DNA from: an uncultured beta proteobacterium
GTDB taxonomy: Bacteria; Pseudomonadota; Gammaproteobacteria; Burkholderiales; Burkholderiaceae_C
Assembly (NCBI GenBank): GCA_903945325.1
Contig: CAJAVE010000087.1
Location: 1 to 34,163 of the forward strand
DNA length: 34,163 bases
Direction of reading: 5' to 3'
Notes under the pieces: generated by a model
Database searches by the model: none
What the model saw: the letters and a program-made list of their open reading frames with translations, nothing else
What the model was told of the DNA's origin: nothing
In this document: piece after piece, positions 8,811 through 17,229 of the stretch
Layout of the letters: the number at the start of each line of letters is the position of its first letter
Position numbering within the stretch: the stretch's first letter is position 1
Position numbers and translations under genes: made by a program

Positions 8811-10979
8811 ATGTCAAGTCCTACAACTCCCGCTCAGGTAACCGACTCCGCCGGAATTGAGCAGTTCGTGGATGAACGCCAACTGCTGCATGTGTTGATG
8901 CAGCGGTCCGCCATCGGTTTGATCGTGGTAGACACCCTGGGTGTGGTCGAATTTGTCAACACGTTGGCGCAAACCCTGTGCGCCTGCTCGCCAACCCAGT
9001 TGGTCGGCAAGAACTGTGTAACGCTGTTTGCCCAGGATCTGGCCTCCGTAGCCAATACCGCCTTGCAAAATGGCCTTGCCAATGGCTGCGGTTGGGGTAT
9101 GGAGACCATGATCCAGCGCATGGATGGAACCCAGTTTTGGTGCGACTTTCAGCTGGTTCCGGTCGAGGACGCGCGTACCGGCTCCACACGCTGGTGTGTC
9201 TTCCTGCACGACATCAGCCACCTCAAGCACGCTGCTGACAAGATTCAGCACATCTCCAGCTTTGATCAACTGACCTTGTTGCCCAACCGGGCGCAATTTT
9301 TGCAAAACCTGCATCAACTCTTGAGCAGCGCCAGTGCCAACGGTGATTTTGTGTTGATGGTGTGGATCGACGTGGACCACCTGCGCACCATCAATGACGC
9401 CATGGGCCATGCCGTGGCCGACCAGGTGCTTCTCACCGTGGCTGACCGCATGCGGGAAGCCTCCCGCAGGCAGGACCTGCTGGCACGTCTGGGTGGTGAT
9501 GAATTCGCGCTGGTGTTGTCGGGCGGCACTGACGCCCAAGACCTGAGGGAGGCTGCCGAGCGCCTGATCCGCAACCTCGAAGTGGATCTGGTCACACAAG
9601 CCTGCACGGTGAAATTCAGCCTGACGGCTGGCACTGCCATTTTTCCTACCGATGCCAGGTACGTCGATGATCTGATGTCCTGCGCTGAAATGGCGCTGCG
9701 GGAGGCCAAGAAAGCGGGCGATGGCGGCATAGGCCACTTTGTCACCGGGCTTGGAAATCTCGGGGCCTCGCACGCGCAAGCCGTTGCCGAACTGCGCAAT
9801 GCCATCGCAGCGGGCGAGCTGCGCCTGCACTACCAGCCGCAGCTGAGCCTGCACTCGGGCCAGGTTATTGGTCTTGAAGCCCTGGTGCGCTGGCAGCACC
9901 CCACGCGCGGCTTGCTGGCGCCCTTTCATTTCATTGCATTGGCTGAAGAGTGTGGCCTGATCATCACCCTGGGCGAATGGGTCATGCGCACGGCCGTGCA
10001 GCAAATCAGAGACTGGCGGACCGATGGCCTGACACCGGTGCGGGTGGCAGTCAACTTGTCAGCGCCGCATTTCCGTCAAAAAGGCCTACCCGATGCGATT
10101 GAGAAATTGCTGTTCGACCATGGCGTCCCTGCCGCGCTGCTCGAACTGGAGCTGACCGAAAGCGTCATGATGCGTGATGCGGAAGCGGCCATCCATATCG
10201 TGGACCGGTTGAAGATGCTGGGCCTTCGCATTTCTCTGGACGACTTTGGCACGGGCTACTCGTCTTTGGCCTACCTGTCGCGTTTTGCCATTGATGTCAT
10301 CAAGATTGACCAGTCTTTTGTAGCCAACATCACCACCAACCCGGTGAACGCTTCCATTGCCACGGCCACCATTGCCATGGCCCACAAACTGGGCAAGACC
10401 GTCATCGCCGAAGGGGTAGAGACCCAGGGACAAATGACTTACCTGCGCCGCCACGAGTGCGATGAAATGCAGGGCTACCTGTTCTCCCGGCCCGTGGATG
10501 CGCCAACCATCAGCGACATGCTGCGCAGCGGTGCCGGAATCAACTTGAGCCTGGACCAGGGCGAGGCGCAAATGACGCTGCTGCTGGTGGATGACGAGCC
10601 CAATATTCTGAACGCCCTCAAACGATTGTTGCGCCGTGAGGGCTACCGCATCCTGTGCGCGGAAAGCGCAGCCCAGGGGCTGGACCTGCTGGCAACGCAC
10701 CGCGTGCACGTGGTCATTTCCGACCAACGCATGCCCGTCATGACGGGTACCGAGTTTTTGAGCCGCGTCAAAGACCTCTACCCCGACACGGTGCGTCTGG
10801 TTCTGTCAGGTTATTCTGAACTCGAATCCCTGACGGACGCCATCAACAAAGGCGCCATCTACCGCTACATCTCCAAGCCGTGGGATGACGCCATGTTCAA
10901 ACAGGATGTCACGCAGGCCTTCCGCTACTACCGCGAGCGCAATCCTGCCAGCACACTAAACAACCATGAAGCAGACTGA
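8811..10979 (+). CDS. PAS-GGDEF-EAL-REC bifunctional c-di-GMP protein
   Basis: 722 residues in four domains. A PAS domain (about 25-150, QRSAIGLIVVDTLGVVEFVN) is followed by GGDEF with an intact active site at 228-232, preceded at five residues by RRQD, a proper RxxD inhibitory site. EAL has the signature at 356-358 (LEALVRWQHP) and the other catalytic motifs NLSAPHF, LELELTES, LDDFGTGYSSL, IKIDQSF and IAEGVET. At the C-terminus lies a REC domain (about 585-710) with VDDEPN, D638 in VISDQRMPVMTG and SKPWDD. Both enzyme domains look competent, so the net direction of c-di-GMP change cannot be read. The C-terminal REC is an unusual place and belongs to the same REC subfamily as the regulators at 5963 and 14563. 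It ends overlapping the next kinase by 14 bases. Confidence 0.92.
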   Translation: MSSPTTPAQVTDSAGIEQFVDERQLLHVLMQRSAIGLIVVDTLGVVEFVNTLAQTLCACSPTQLVGKNCVTLFAQDLASVANTALQNGLANGCGWGMETMIQRMDGTQFWCDFQLVPVEDARTGSTRWCVFLHDISHLKHAADKIQHISSFDQLTLLPNRAQFLQNLHQLLSSASANGDFVLMVWIDVDHLRTINDAMGHAVADQVLLTVADRMREASRRQDLLARLGGDEFALVLSGGTDAQDLREAAERLIRNLEVDLVTQACTVKFSLTAGTAIFPTDARYVDDLMSCAEMALREAKKAGDGGIGHFVTGLGNLGASHAQAVAELRNAIAAGELRLHYQPQLSLHSGQVIGLEALVRWQHPTRGLLAPFHFIALAEECGLIITLGEWVMRTAVQQIRDWRTDGLTPVRVAVNLSAPHFRQKGLPDAIEKLLFDHGVPAALLELELTESVMMRDAEAAIHIVDRLKMLGLRISLDDFGTGYSSLAYLSRFAIDVIKIDQSFVANITTNPVNASIATATIAMAHKLGKTVIAEGVETQGQMTYLRRHECDEMQGYLFSRPVDAPTISDMLRSGAGINLSLDQGEAQMTLLLVDDEPNILNALKRLLRREGYRILCAESAAQGLDLLATHRVHVVISDQRMPVMTGTEFLSRVKDLYPDTVRLVLSGYSELESLTDAINKGAIYRYISKPWDDAMFKQDVTQAFRYYRERNPASTLNNHEAD

Positions 10980-13716
10980 CCTGCCCACCTGGAAAACTCG
11001 TGCGCAGTGGCATCTGCTGTGGGCGGTGCTGCTGTTCCTCGGGACTTTGTTGGGCGGCATTCTTTACTACGACTACTCGCGCATCGAAAAAGATGCAGAG
11101 GCGTCTTTAAGCTTCCGCTCGGCTGCTGGTGCGGCAGATCTGGAGCGGCGTCTGGAGTCACTCAACACGGCCTTGAACGGCATTCGCGCGAGCTCACCCT
11201 TTTTTAAGACGGACAAGCGCGGGTTAGAAATTGCGAACCGGCAATTAAAGGCACTCAGCAACTCTCTGGAAGGCGTACGCACCTTGGCTCTGTTTGATGC
11301 CACTGGCACGATGATCGCCTCCAACCGCCCGGAAATCGTGGGGCAGAACTTTGCTGACCGCGCCTATTTCAAATTGCCAAAGGCAGAAAGGAACCCCGGC
11401 AGGCTCTATGTCAGCGCCCCAATTAAAACCATTTTGGGGGTTTACTCGGTCATATTGACCAAAAGCATAGTGGGCGCAGATGGTGAATTTTCTGGCATTG
11501 TGACTGCCACGCTGGACCCGGAAGACTTCAAAAGCACCCTGGAAGGGGCCCGCGAAGTACCCGACGCGTTCGCCGGCATTGTGCACGGCAACGGTCAGGT
11601 TTTCTTGTTTGCGCCTGCATCTGTGGCACTGCCCACCAGCGAGTTTGCGCTCATGCAAACCTTTTATGCGGATCACAAAAAAAGCGCGCAACCGACCAGC
11701 GTGAAAACTGGCTTGAGCCCCTACACGAATGCCATTCGGATGGTGGCCATGACCACAGTGCAAACCACGTCCCTCGCCATGGACCAGCCGCTCATCGTTG
11801 TCGTTAGCCGCGACGTTGCACAGATCTTCGACCAATGGCACAAGCAAGCAATTTTGGCGACAGGCATCCTTCTTGGTTTGACGTTGTTGAGCACGCTGAG
11901 TCTGCGCTTTTATCAACGGCGTCTGCGCAATCTGGAACAAACGGTGCAAATCCAGGCGCTGGGGCGTCAACAAGCCGAGCAAAAAGTGCGCGACAGCGCG
12001 CAACTGATGCAAAGCTTTCTGGACCACTTGCCCGGCATGGCCTACGTCAAAGACAGCGACTGCCGCGTGCTAATGGCCAATCGGGGCTTTCAAATGATTG
12101 GCCTTGACCCCGCCTTGATGATCGGAAAAACCAATCTGGAGATGCTGCCCGAGCCATTCGGCGAAAAGGTCACAGCGGACGACCAACGGGTTCTGGCAAA
12201 CGGCAAGATTGAATTGATGCAGGAAGAATTGGCGGGCCGCAGTTTTGAGACGTCAAAATTTGTAATTGATGACGAGAGCGGTCAACGCCTGTTGGGCGGT
12301 ATCACGCTGGACGTAACGGCACGCCAACGGCACGTCAGGTTGACCCAGGCACTGCTGGAAGTTAACGAAATAGGCTCACTATGGAGCGAGAAAGATTTTT
12401 TAACCCGTGGCCTTGAATTGGCGGAGCGTTTGACCAATAGCGGCATTGGTTTCCTGCACTTCGTCAACGACGACCAGGAAACGCTGGAGTTAATCACCTG
12501 GACGTCCAACGCACTGAAGGGCTGCACCGCAGTGCACGATGCCCACTACCCCATCAGCCAAGCGGGCATCTGGGCCGATTGCTTCCGCCAGAAGCGCCCT
12601 GTGGTCTTTAACGACTATGCAGCCTGCACACACAAACAAGGTTTGCCGGTTGGACATGCACCGTTGCAGCGATTGATTTCGGTGCCTGTGATTGAAAGCG
12701 GTGCCGTGCGATTGATGTTGGGTGTTGGCAACAAGCCAATCGACTACGACGATTTTGATTTGGAAGCCGTTCAACTCATTGGCAACGACCTTTGGCGCAT
12801 TGCCCGGCGCAACCGGGCAGAGCGGCAACTGCAGCAGCAGCTGGTTGAGCTGGGCGCGCTCAACACCAAACTGGCAGAAACCCAGGGGCAGCTCCTGCAA
12901 TCCGAAAAGCTGTCGGCCATCGGACAACTGGCGGCCGGCATTGCACACGAAATCAACAACCCGGTGGGGTTTGTCTATTCCAATCTGACAACCCTGACTG
13001 AATACGTGGACGACCTGCTGGACATTGACAGCGCATACAGCGAAGTGGAGGACCATTTGCAAAGTGTTGCCCCGCAACTGCTGGAGCGTGTGCGCGCATT
13101 GAAGTCCGCCTGCGACCACCCCTTTGTGGTGACCGATTTGCGCCATCTGCTGCGTGAATCGGGTGAAGGCCTGGAGCGCGTCAAAACCATTGTGCAAGAC
13201 CTGAAAGGTTTTTCACGCACGGGCGACACCAGCTGGGAGTGGTCTGATTTGCAAAGAGGCCTGGACAGCACACTCAACATCGTGCGCAACGAGATCAAAT
13301 ACAAGGCTGACATTGTTCGTGAATTGGCCACCTTGCCGCCAGTGAGATGCATACCCGCGCAGATCAACCAGGTCTTCATGAACCTGCTGGTGAATGCGGC
13401 GCAGGCGATTGAAGAACGCGGCACCATCACGCTGCGCTGCGGTGTCGATGGAGACTCCGTCTGGATCTCCGTGCAAGATGACGGATGCGGCATAGAGCCT
13501 GACAAACTCTCCCGGATCTTTGATCCGTTTTACACCAGCAAGCCCGTGGGCAAAGGCACCGGGCTGGGCCTGACCTTGGTGTGGGGCATCGTCCAGCGCC
13601 ACCAGGGCTCGATCAATGTGCAGTCCACCGTTGGCCATGGCGCTTGCTTCGCGCTTCGCCTGCCGATCAATGGACCGATCAATGTGCCGAATTTGGAAAG
13701 TCCTGGCCCGCCATGA
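10966..13716 (+). CDS. Cache-PAS-GAF sensor histidine kinase
   Basis: 916 residues. Transmembrane helix 1 lies at about 17-37 and helix 2 at about 297-317 (ILATGILLGLTLLSTLSLRF). The roughly 260-residue periplasmic loop between them has the double-Cache pattern (ALFDATGTMIASN, FADRAYFKL, RLYVSAPIKT, LTKSIVGADGEFSG). A PAS domain (about 345-455, MQSFLDHLPGMAYVKDSDCR) and a GAF domain (about 470-615, NSGIGFLHFVNDD to MLGVGNK) follow. Then come a short coiled coil, HisKA with H661 in AHEINNP, and HATPase_c with [23 protein letters not shown] and GKGTGLGLT. Cache domains usually bind small organic ligands outside the inner membrane; the ligand here is unknown. The ATG lies inside the end of the preceding gene, and the stop overlaps the HDOD start. 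Confidence 0.92.
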   Translation: MKQTDLPTWKTRAQWHLLWAVLLFLGTLLGGILYYDYSRIEKDAEASLSFRSAAGAADLERRLESLNTALNGIRASSPFFKTDKRGLEIANRQLKALSNSLEGVRTLALFDATGTMIASNRPEIVGQNFADRAYFKLPKAERNPGRLYVSAPIKTILGVYSVILTKSIVGADGEFSGIVTATLDPEDFKSTLEGAREVPDAFAGIVHGNGQVFLFAPASVALPTSEFALMQTFYADHKKSAQPTSVKTGLSPYTNAIRMVAMTTVQTTSLAMDQPLIVVVSRDVAQIFDQWHKQAILATGILLGLTLLSTLSLRFYQRRLRNLEQTVQIQALGRQQAEQKVRDSAQLMQSFLDHLPGMAYVKDSDCRVLMANRGFQMIGLDPALMIGKTNLEMLPEPFGEKVTADDQRVLANGKIELMQEELAGRSFETSKFVIDDESGQRLLGGITLDVTARQRHVRLTQALLEVNEIGSLWSEKDFLTRGLELAERLTNSGIGFLHFVNDDQETLELITWTSNALKGCTAVHDAHYPISQAGIWADCFRQKRPVVFNDYAACTHKQGLPVGHAPLQRLISVPVIESGAVRLMLGVGNKPIDYDDFDLEAVQLIGNDLWRIARRNRAERQLQQQLVELGALNTKLAETQGQLLQSEKLSAIGQLAAGIAHEINNPVGFVYSNLTTLTEYVDDLLDIDSAYSEVEDHLQSVAPQLLERVRALKSACDHPFVVTDLRHLLRESGEGLERVKTIVQDLKGFSRTGDTSWEWSDLQRGLDSTLNIVRNEIKYKADIVRELATLPPVRCIPAQINQVFMNLLVNAAQAIEERGTITLRCGVDGDSVWISVQDDGCGIEPDKLSRIFDPFYTSKPVGKGTGLGLTLVWGIVQRHQGSINVQSTVGHGACFALRLPINGPINVPNLESPGPP

Positions 13717-14555
13717 CCACCGATCTGGCTCTCAGGCTGGCCGCCGCGGTAGAAAGCATGCCGGCCTTTCCCAAAAGCGTTCAAAGCATCCTGGCACTGA
13801 CACGCAATATGGACTGCTCGCCCAAAGACCTGGTACAGGTCATTGGCAAAGACCCGGTGATTACCATCAAGGTCTTGCGGGTTGTCAACTCGGCCTACTA
13901 CAACCTGTCCAGCCAGATCACCTCCATGGACCATGCGGTGGTGTTTCTGGGGTTCAACACCATCAAGAACCTGGCGCTTAGCATTGCCGCCATCAGCATG
14001 CTGCCCGCAAACCACCTGGCGGGTTTTGACGCCCAGCAGTACCTGCTGCACTCCCTGGTGACCGCCGGCATTGCCAAGCAACTGGCGCTGCGCGTGCAGG
14101 ACGCAGACCCCAATGACTGCTTCATTGCCGGACTTTTGCATGACTTTGGCAAGGTGGTCGTGGCGCAGTGCATGCCGGCCGAGTACCAGCGCGCCGTGGA
14201 GATCAGCCTGTGGAACGAAACATCCCTGCACGCCGCCCTGCGCCAGGTGGTTGGGGTGGACCACTTTGCCATCGGTGCCATGCTGGTAGAGCGCTGGCGT
14301 TTTGCGCCCCAGCTGATCGAGACCATTGGCTGCCTGAACACGGCCAACCTCAAAGATACCGACATGATTGCCTGCGTCTTTGCGGCCAACCAGATTTGCA
14401 AGCACATCGGTTGCGATTTTGGCGGAAGCCCGTCACTGGATGCCTTACCCGTGACAGTGAGCCATCGTCTGTGCGGCTCGCTGGGTGAACTTCGCCAGTC
14501 TTTGGGCGACCTTACCCCGATGCTGGAAGAGGCCCGGGTTTTCGCCAAACTGTGA
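13713..14555 (+). CDS. HDOD-domain protein
   Basis: 280 residues, essentially a single HDOD domain (about 5-215). Marks are MPAFPKSVQSILAL, DPVITIKVLRVVNSAYYN, AVVFLGFNTIKNLALS and GLLHDFGKVV (H143, D144). HDOD domains are relatives of HD phosphohydrolases that mostly act as signalling or scaffold modules without proven catalysis. They are often encoded with two-component and c-di-GMP genes. The frame is open further upstream to 13581, but that stretch lies inside the kinase gene. The ATG at 13713 overlaps the kinase stop as ATGA, so the two are translationally coupled. Its place between the Cache kinase and the REC-HD' gene suggests it works in the same pathway; the function itself is not known. 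Confidence 0.9.
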   Translation: MTTDLALRLAAAVESMPAFPKSVQSILALTRNMDCSPKDLVQVIGKDPVITIKVLRVVNSAYYNLSSQITSMDHAVVFLGFNTIKNLALSIAAISMLPANHLAGFDAQQYLLHSLVTAGIAKQLALRVQDADPNDCFIAGLLHDFGKVVVAQCMPAEYQRAVEISLWNETSLHAALRQVVGVDHFAIGAMLVERWRFAPQLIETIGCLNTANLKDTDMIACVFAANQICKHIGCDFGGSPSLDALPVTVSHRLCGSLGELRQSLGDLTPMLEEARVFAKL

Positions 14556-14562
14556 GCCACCC

Positions 14563-15918
14563 ATGCAAGTAAAAGCCCCAACCACTCAGAACATCGGCGC
14601 AGCGACCGTGACAACGGGCGTCATGTCGATTCTGTTTGTGGACGATGAGCCCAGCATCCTGTCGTCACTCAAACGGCTGTTTCGCCCCAAGGGCTACCAG
14701 ATCCATCTGGCTGAAGGAGGCAAAGCGGCGCTGGAATTGCTGGAGCAGCTGGCAGTTGATCTGGTCATATCGGACATGCGCATGCCGGAGATGGACGGTG
14801 TGCAATTTCTGGAGCAGGTGCGCCAGCGCTGGCCCGATACGGTGCGCCTGCTGTTGACCGGCTACGCCGATATTGCGTCCACCATTGGCGCAGTGAACCG
14901 GGGCGAGATTTATCGCTATATCTCCAAGCCGTGGGACGACGCAGACATTTTGCTGATTGTTCACGATGCGCTGGAGCACCGGACCCTGGAGCTGGAGAAC
15001 CAACGGCTGGAGGCCGTTGCTCAAGTCCAAAACGCGGAACTCAAAAAAGCCCATGCCCACCTGGAGTCCCTGGTGGCATTGCGCACCACCGAGCTGACCA
15101 GCGCCAACGCCTCGTTGCAGACCGCCCATGAGCAGCTCAAAAGCAACTTCATCACATCAATCAAGGTGTTCAGCTCACTGGTCGAACTGCGGGGTGGCAA
15201 CCTGGCGGGCCACTCCCGGAGGGTGGCCGACCTGGCTCGGCGCATGGCAACCCACTTGGGACTGGAAAGCAAACAGGCGCACGAACTTTTTGTTGCCGCA
15301 CTCTTGCATGAAATCGGCAAAGTCGGTTTTGGCGACGACATGCTCACCACGGCCATCGTCAACCTGACGCCACGCCAGCTCGACCTCTACCGGCGGCATC
15401 CGGCGCGTGCCGAGCAACTGCTAACGCCGTTGCCCGACTTGAAGGGATCCACCGAGCTGATTGCCGCTCAACTCGAACGGTTTGACGGCAACGGCCACCC
15501 ACGCAGGCTGGCGCACGACGCCGTTCCCATGGGGGCACGCATTCTGGTGCTAGCCAGTGACTACGACAACATGCTCTCAGGCGCGCTGGCCAAGCGCAAG
15601 CTGAGCGAAGAGGACGCCAGGGCATTGGTCGAGAAAAACCGGGGCAAGCGCTATGACCCCAAAGTGGTGGATGCGCTGCTGGCAGTGCTCGACCGCATGG
15701 CAAGGGAGGCGCCGCACAAAACAGCGATAGCCGAACGCAAGGTGGGAGTCCATGAATTGCAAGCCGGTATGGTGCTGTCACGCGACCTGATAACGCCCAG
15801 CGGGCTGATGATGCTGTCGGCCCAGCACCTGCTGGATGACCGCATGATTCACAAAATCGTGGACTTTGAAAAGTCTGCCGAGTTGAATTTGTTCGCCTAT
15901 GTGTGCGTAGATCAGTGA
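14563..15918 (+). CDS. Response regulator, REC plus degenerate HD-GYP
   Basis: 451 residues, a clear paralogue of the regulator at 5963 with the same order: REC (D71 in VISDMRMPEMDG, SKPWDD), coiled coil, HD-type domain, and a tail with HELQAGMVLSRDL. The REC looks functional. The HD-GYP does not: the HD pair is H249-E250 (LLHEIGKVG), the HH metal pair is Q303-L304 (QLERFDGNGHPRR), and GYP reads GHP. RRH and the last aspartate (ASDYD) remain. Loss of these metal ligands predicts no phosphodiesterase activity, so the domain is probably a c-di-GMP-independent binding or regulatory module. The ATG at 14563 lies 7 bases after the HDOD stop; a GTG at 14485 would overlap that gene. Confidence 0.9.
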   Translation: MQVKAPTTQNIGAATVTTGVMSILFVDDEPSILSSLKRLFRPKGYQIHLAEGGKAALELLEQLAVDLVISDMRMPEMDGVQFLEQVRQRWPDTVRLLLTGYADIASTIGAVNRGEIYRYISKPWDDADILLIVHDALEHRTLELENQRLEAVAQVQNAELKKAHAHLESLVALRTTELTSANASLQTAHEQLKSNFITSIKVFSSLVELRGGNLAGHSRRVADLARRMATHLGLESKQAHELFVAALLHEIGKVGFGDDMLTTAIVNLTPRQLDLYRRHPARAEQLLTPLPDLKGSTELIAAQLERFDGNGHPRRLAHDAVPMGARILVLASDYDNMLSGALAKRKLSEEDARALVEKNRGKRYDPKVVDALLAVLDRMAREAPHKTAIAERKVGVHELQAGMVLSRDLITPSGLMMLSAQHLLDDRMIHKIVDFEKSAELNLFAYVCVDQ

Positions 15919-15927
15919 AGGTTGACC

Positions 15928-17226
15928 ATGCCCACCACCCCCGACACCGACCCTGCACTGAATTTCGTGGCTCCGGATCAGTTGCGTATCGGTTTGTACA
16001 TCTTTCTGGACATCCCGTGGTTTCGCCACAACTTCACACTCAACAGTTTCAAGATCTCGTCAGAACAACAAATTCGCGAGTTGCAGACACTGGGCGAGTC
16101 GCGCTTTCGGTTCGACCCGGCACGCAGCACGGCGCCGGCAAGCGCTTCACCCGAGCCGGCTCACACCATCCTCAAGCCACCAGTTGCGCCAGCCCCACCG
16201 GATGCACGAATGATTGAAAAGCTAGCCCGCATTCAGCGGCTGACCGAGCAGCGAAAAAATATTGCAAAAGTTGAAAAATCCTTTGCCAAGGCCTCTGGCG
16301 TGATGCGCAGCCTCAACAAAAACCTGGTGTCGAACCCCAAAGAGTCTTTGGCCGAAATGGACCTGATGGTGGATGAAATGGTGGACGTCTTTCTGGCGCG
16401 CCCTGAAGTGACGCTGCAGGTACTGGGCGAGAAGTCTGGTGGTGAAGAAATCTACTACCACGGACTCAATGTGTCCATCCTCTGTCTGATGCTGGCCAAG
16501 GAACTGGGGCTTGCGCCGGACCAGGCGCGGCTGCTGGGCACCGGTGCCTTGTTACATGACATTGGCCTGAGTGAAATACCCGACAAAGTGCTTCGCAAGC
16601 GCCCAGAACACTTCACCAAGCCCGAGCGCGAGTTGCGGGCGCTGCACGTGGAATTCGGCGTCAATCTTGGCAAGAAAATTGCACTCCCGCCCGACGTGCT
16701 GGTCATCATCGCCCAACACCACGAACTGGCCGACGGCAGTGGCTACCCCTTGGGTACCACACTTGACAAAATATCGCCGTTGGCGCGCATCGTCTCGCTG
16801 GTCAACTTTTATGAAAACCTGTGCAACCCCATGGACCCTGCCAGCGCCATGACCCCGCACGAGGCACTGTCGTACATGTACGCGCAGCGCCGCAGCAAGT
16901 TTGCCCCCGATGTGCTGCAAGTGCTGGTGCACTCATTGGGCGTCTATCCGCCCGGCTCCATTGTCAAGCTGTCCAACGATGCCATTGCCATGGTGATGTC
17001 CGTCAATCCGAAAAAGGCGCTGCGCCCCTGGGTTCTTGTTTATGACCCCAGTGTGCCCAAAGACGAAGCCATCATGCTGGATCTGGAGATGGAGCCATCC
17101 CTGAACATTCGCCAGGCCATACGCCCGGACACCTTGCACCCGGCGGTGCAGGCCTACCTGTGTCCACGCAAGCGTGTGACCTACTTTTTTGACGGAAAGA
17201 CGACCAGCGAAACGCACGGGGCTTGA
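15928..17226 (+). CDS. DUF3391/HD-GYP protein (probable c-di-GMP phosphodiesterase)
   Basis: 432 residues. The N-terminal about 70 residues match the DUF3391 module (APDQLRIGLYIFLDIPWFRHNF) that often precedes stand-alone HD-GYP domains. A Pro/Ala-rich linker (about 70-95) and a helical stretch follow. The HD-GYP domain has intact motifs: YYHGLNVSILCLML, H210-D211 in LLHDIGLSEIP, H264-H265-E266 and DGSGYP with the classic GYP. The C-terminal about 80 residues have no domain I recognise. The ATG at 15928 has AAGG six bases upstream and is preferred over the TTG at 15922. This is the most canonical HD-GYP of the three in the cluster. It has no REC, so it is not directly phosphorylated. Confidence 0.9.
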   Translation: MPTTPDTDPALNFVAPDQLRIGLYIFLDIPWFRHNFTLNSFKISSEQQIRELQTLGESRFRFDPARSTAPASASPEPAHTILKPPVAPAPPDARMIEKLARIQRLTEQRKNIAKVEKSFAKASGVMRSLNKNLVSNPKESLAEMDLMVDEMVDVFLARPEVTLQVLGEKSGGEEIYYHGLNVSILCLMLAKELGLAPDQARLLGTGALLHDIGLSEIPDKVLRKRPEHFTKPERELRALHVEFGVNLGKKIALPPDVLVIIAQHHELADGSGYPLGTTLDKISPLARIVSLVNFYENLCNPMDPASAMTPHEALSYMYAQRRSKFAPDVLQVLVHSLGVYPPGSIVKLSNDAIAMVMSVNPKKALRPWVLVYDPSVPKDEAIMLDLEMEPSLNIRQAIRPDTLHPAVQAYLCPRKRVTYFFDGKTTSETHGA

Positions 17227-17229
17227 CTC

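Noticed and set aside
8814-10004. Long antisense frame of 396 codons opposite the GGDEF-EAL-REC gene (and similar frames opposite the kinases)
   Set aside because: The sense strand has complete domain motifs; the antisense product is Gln/His/Gly-rich without any recognisable pattern, as expected for a shadow of GC-rich coding sequence.
13581-13712. Longer HDOD protein starting at 13581
   Set aside because: The extra 44 codons lie inside the kinase ATPase domain in another frame and do not resemble HDOD sequence; the ATGA overlap at 13713 is the natural start.
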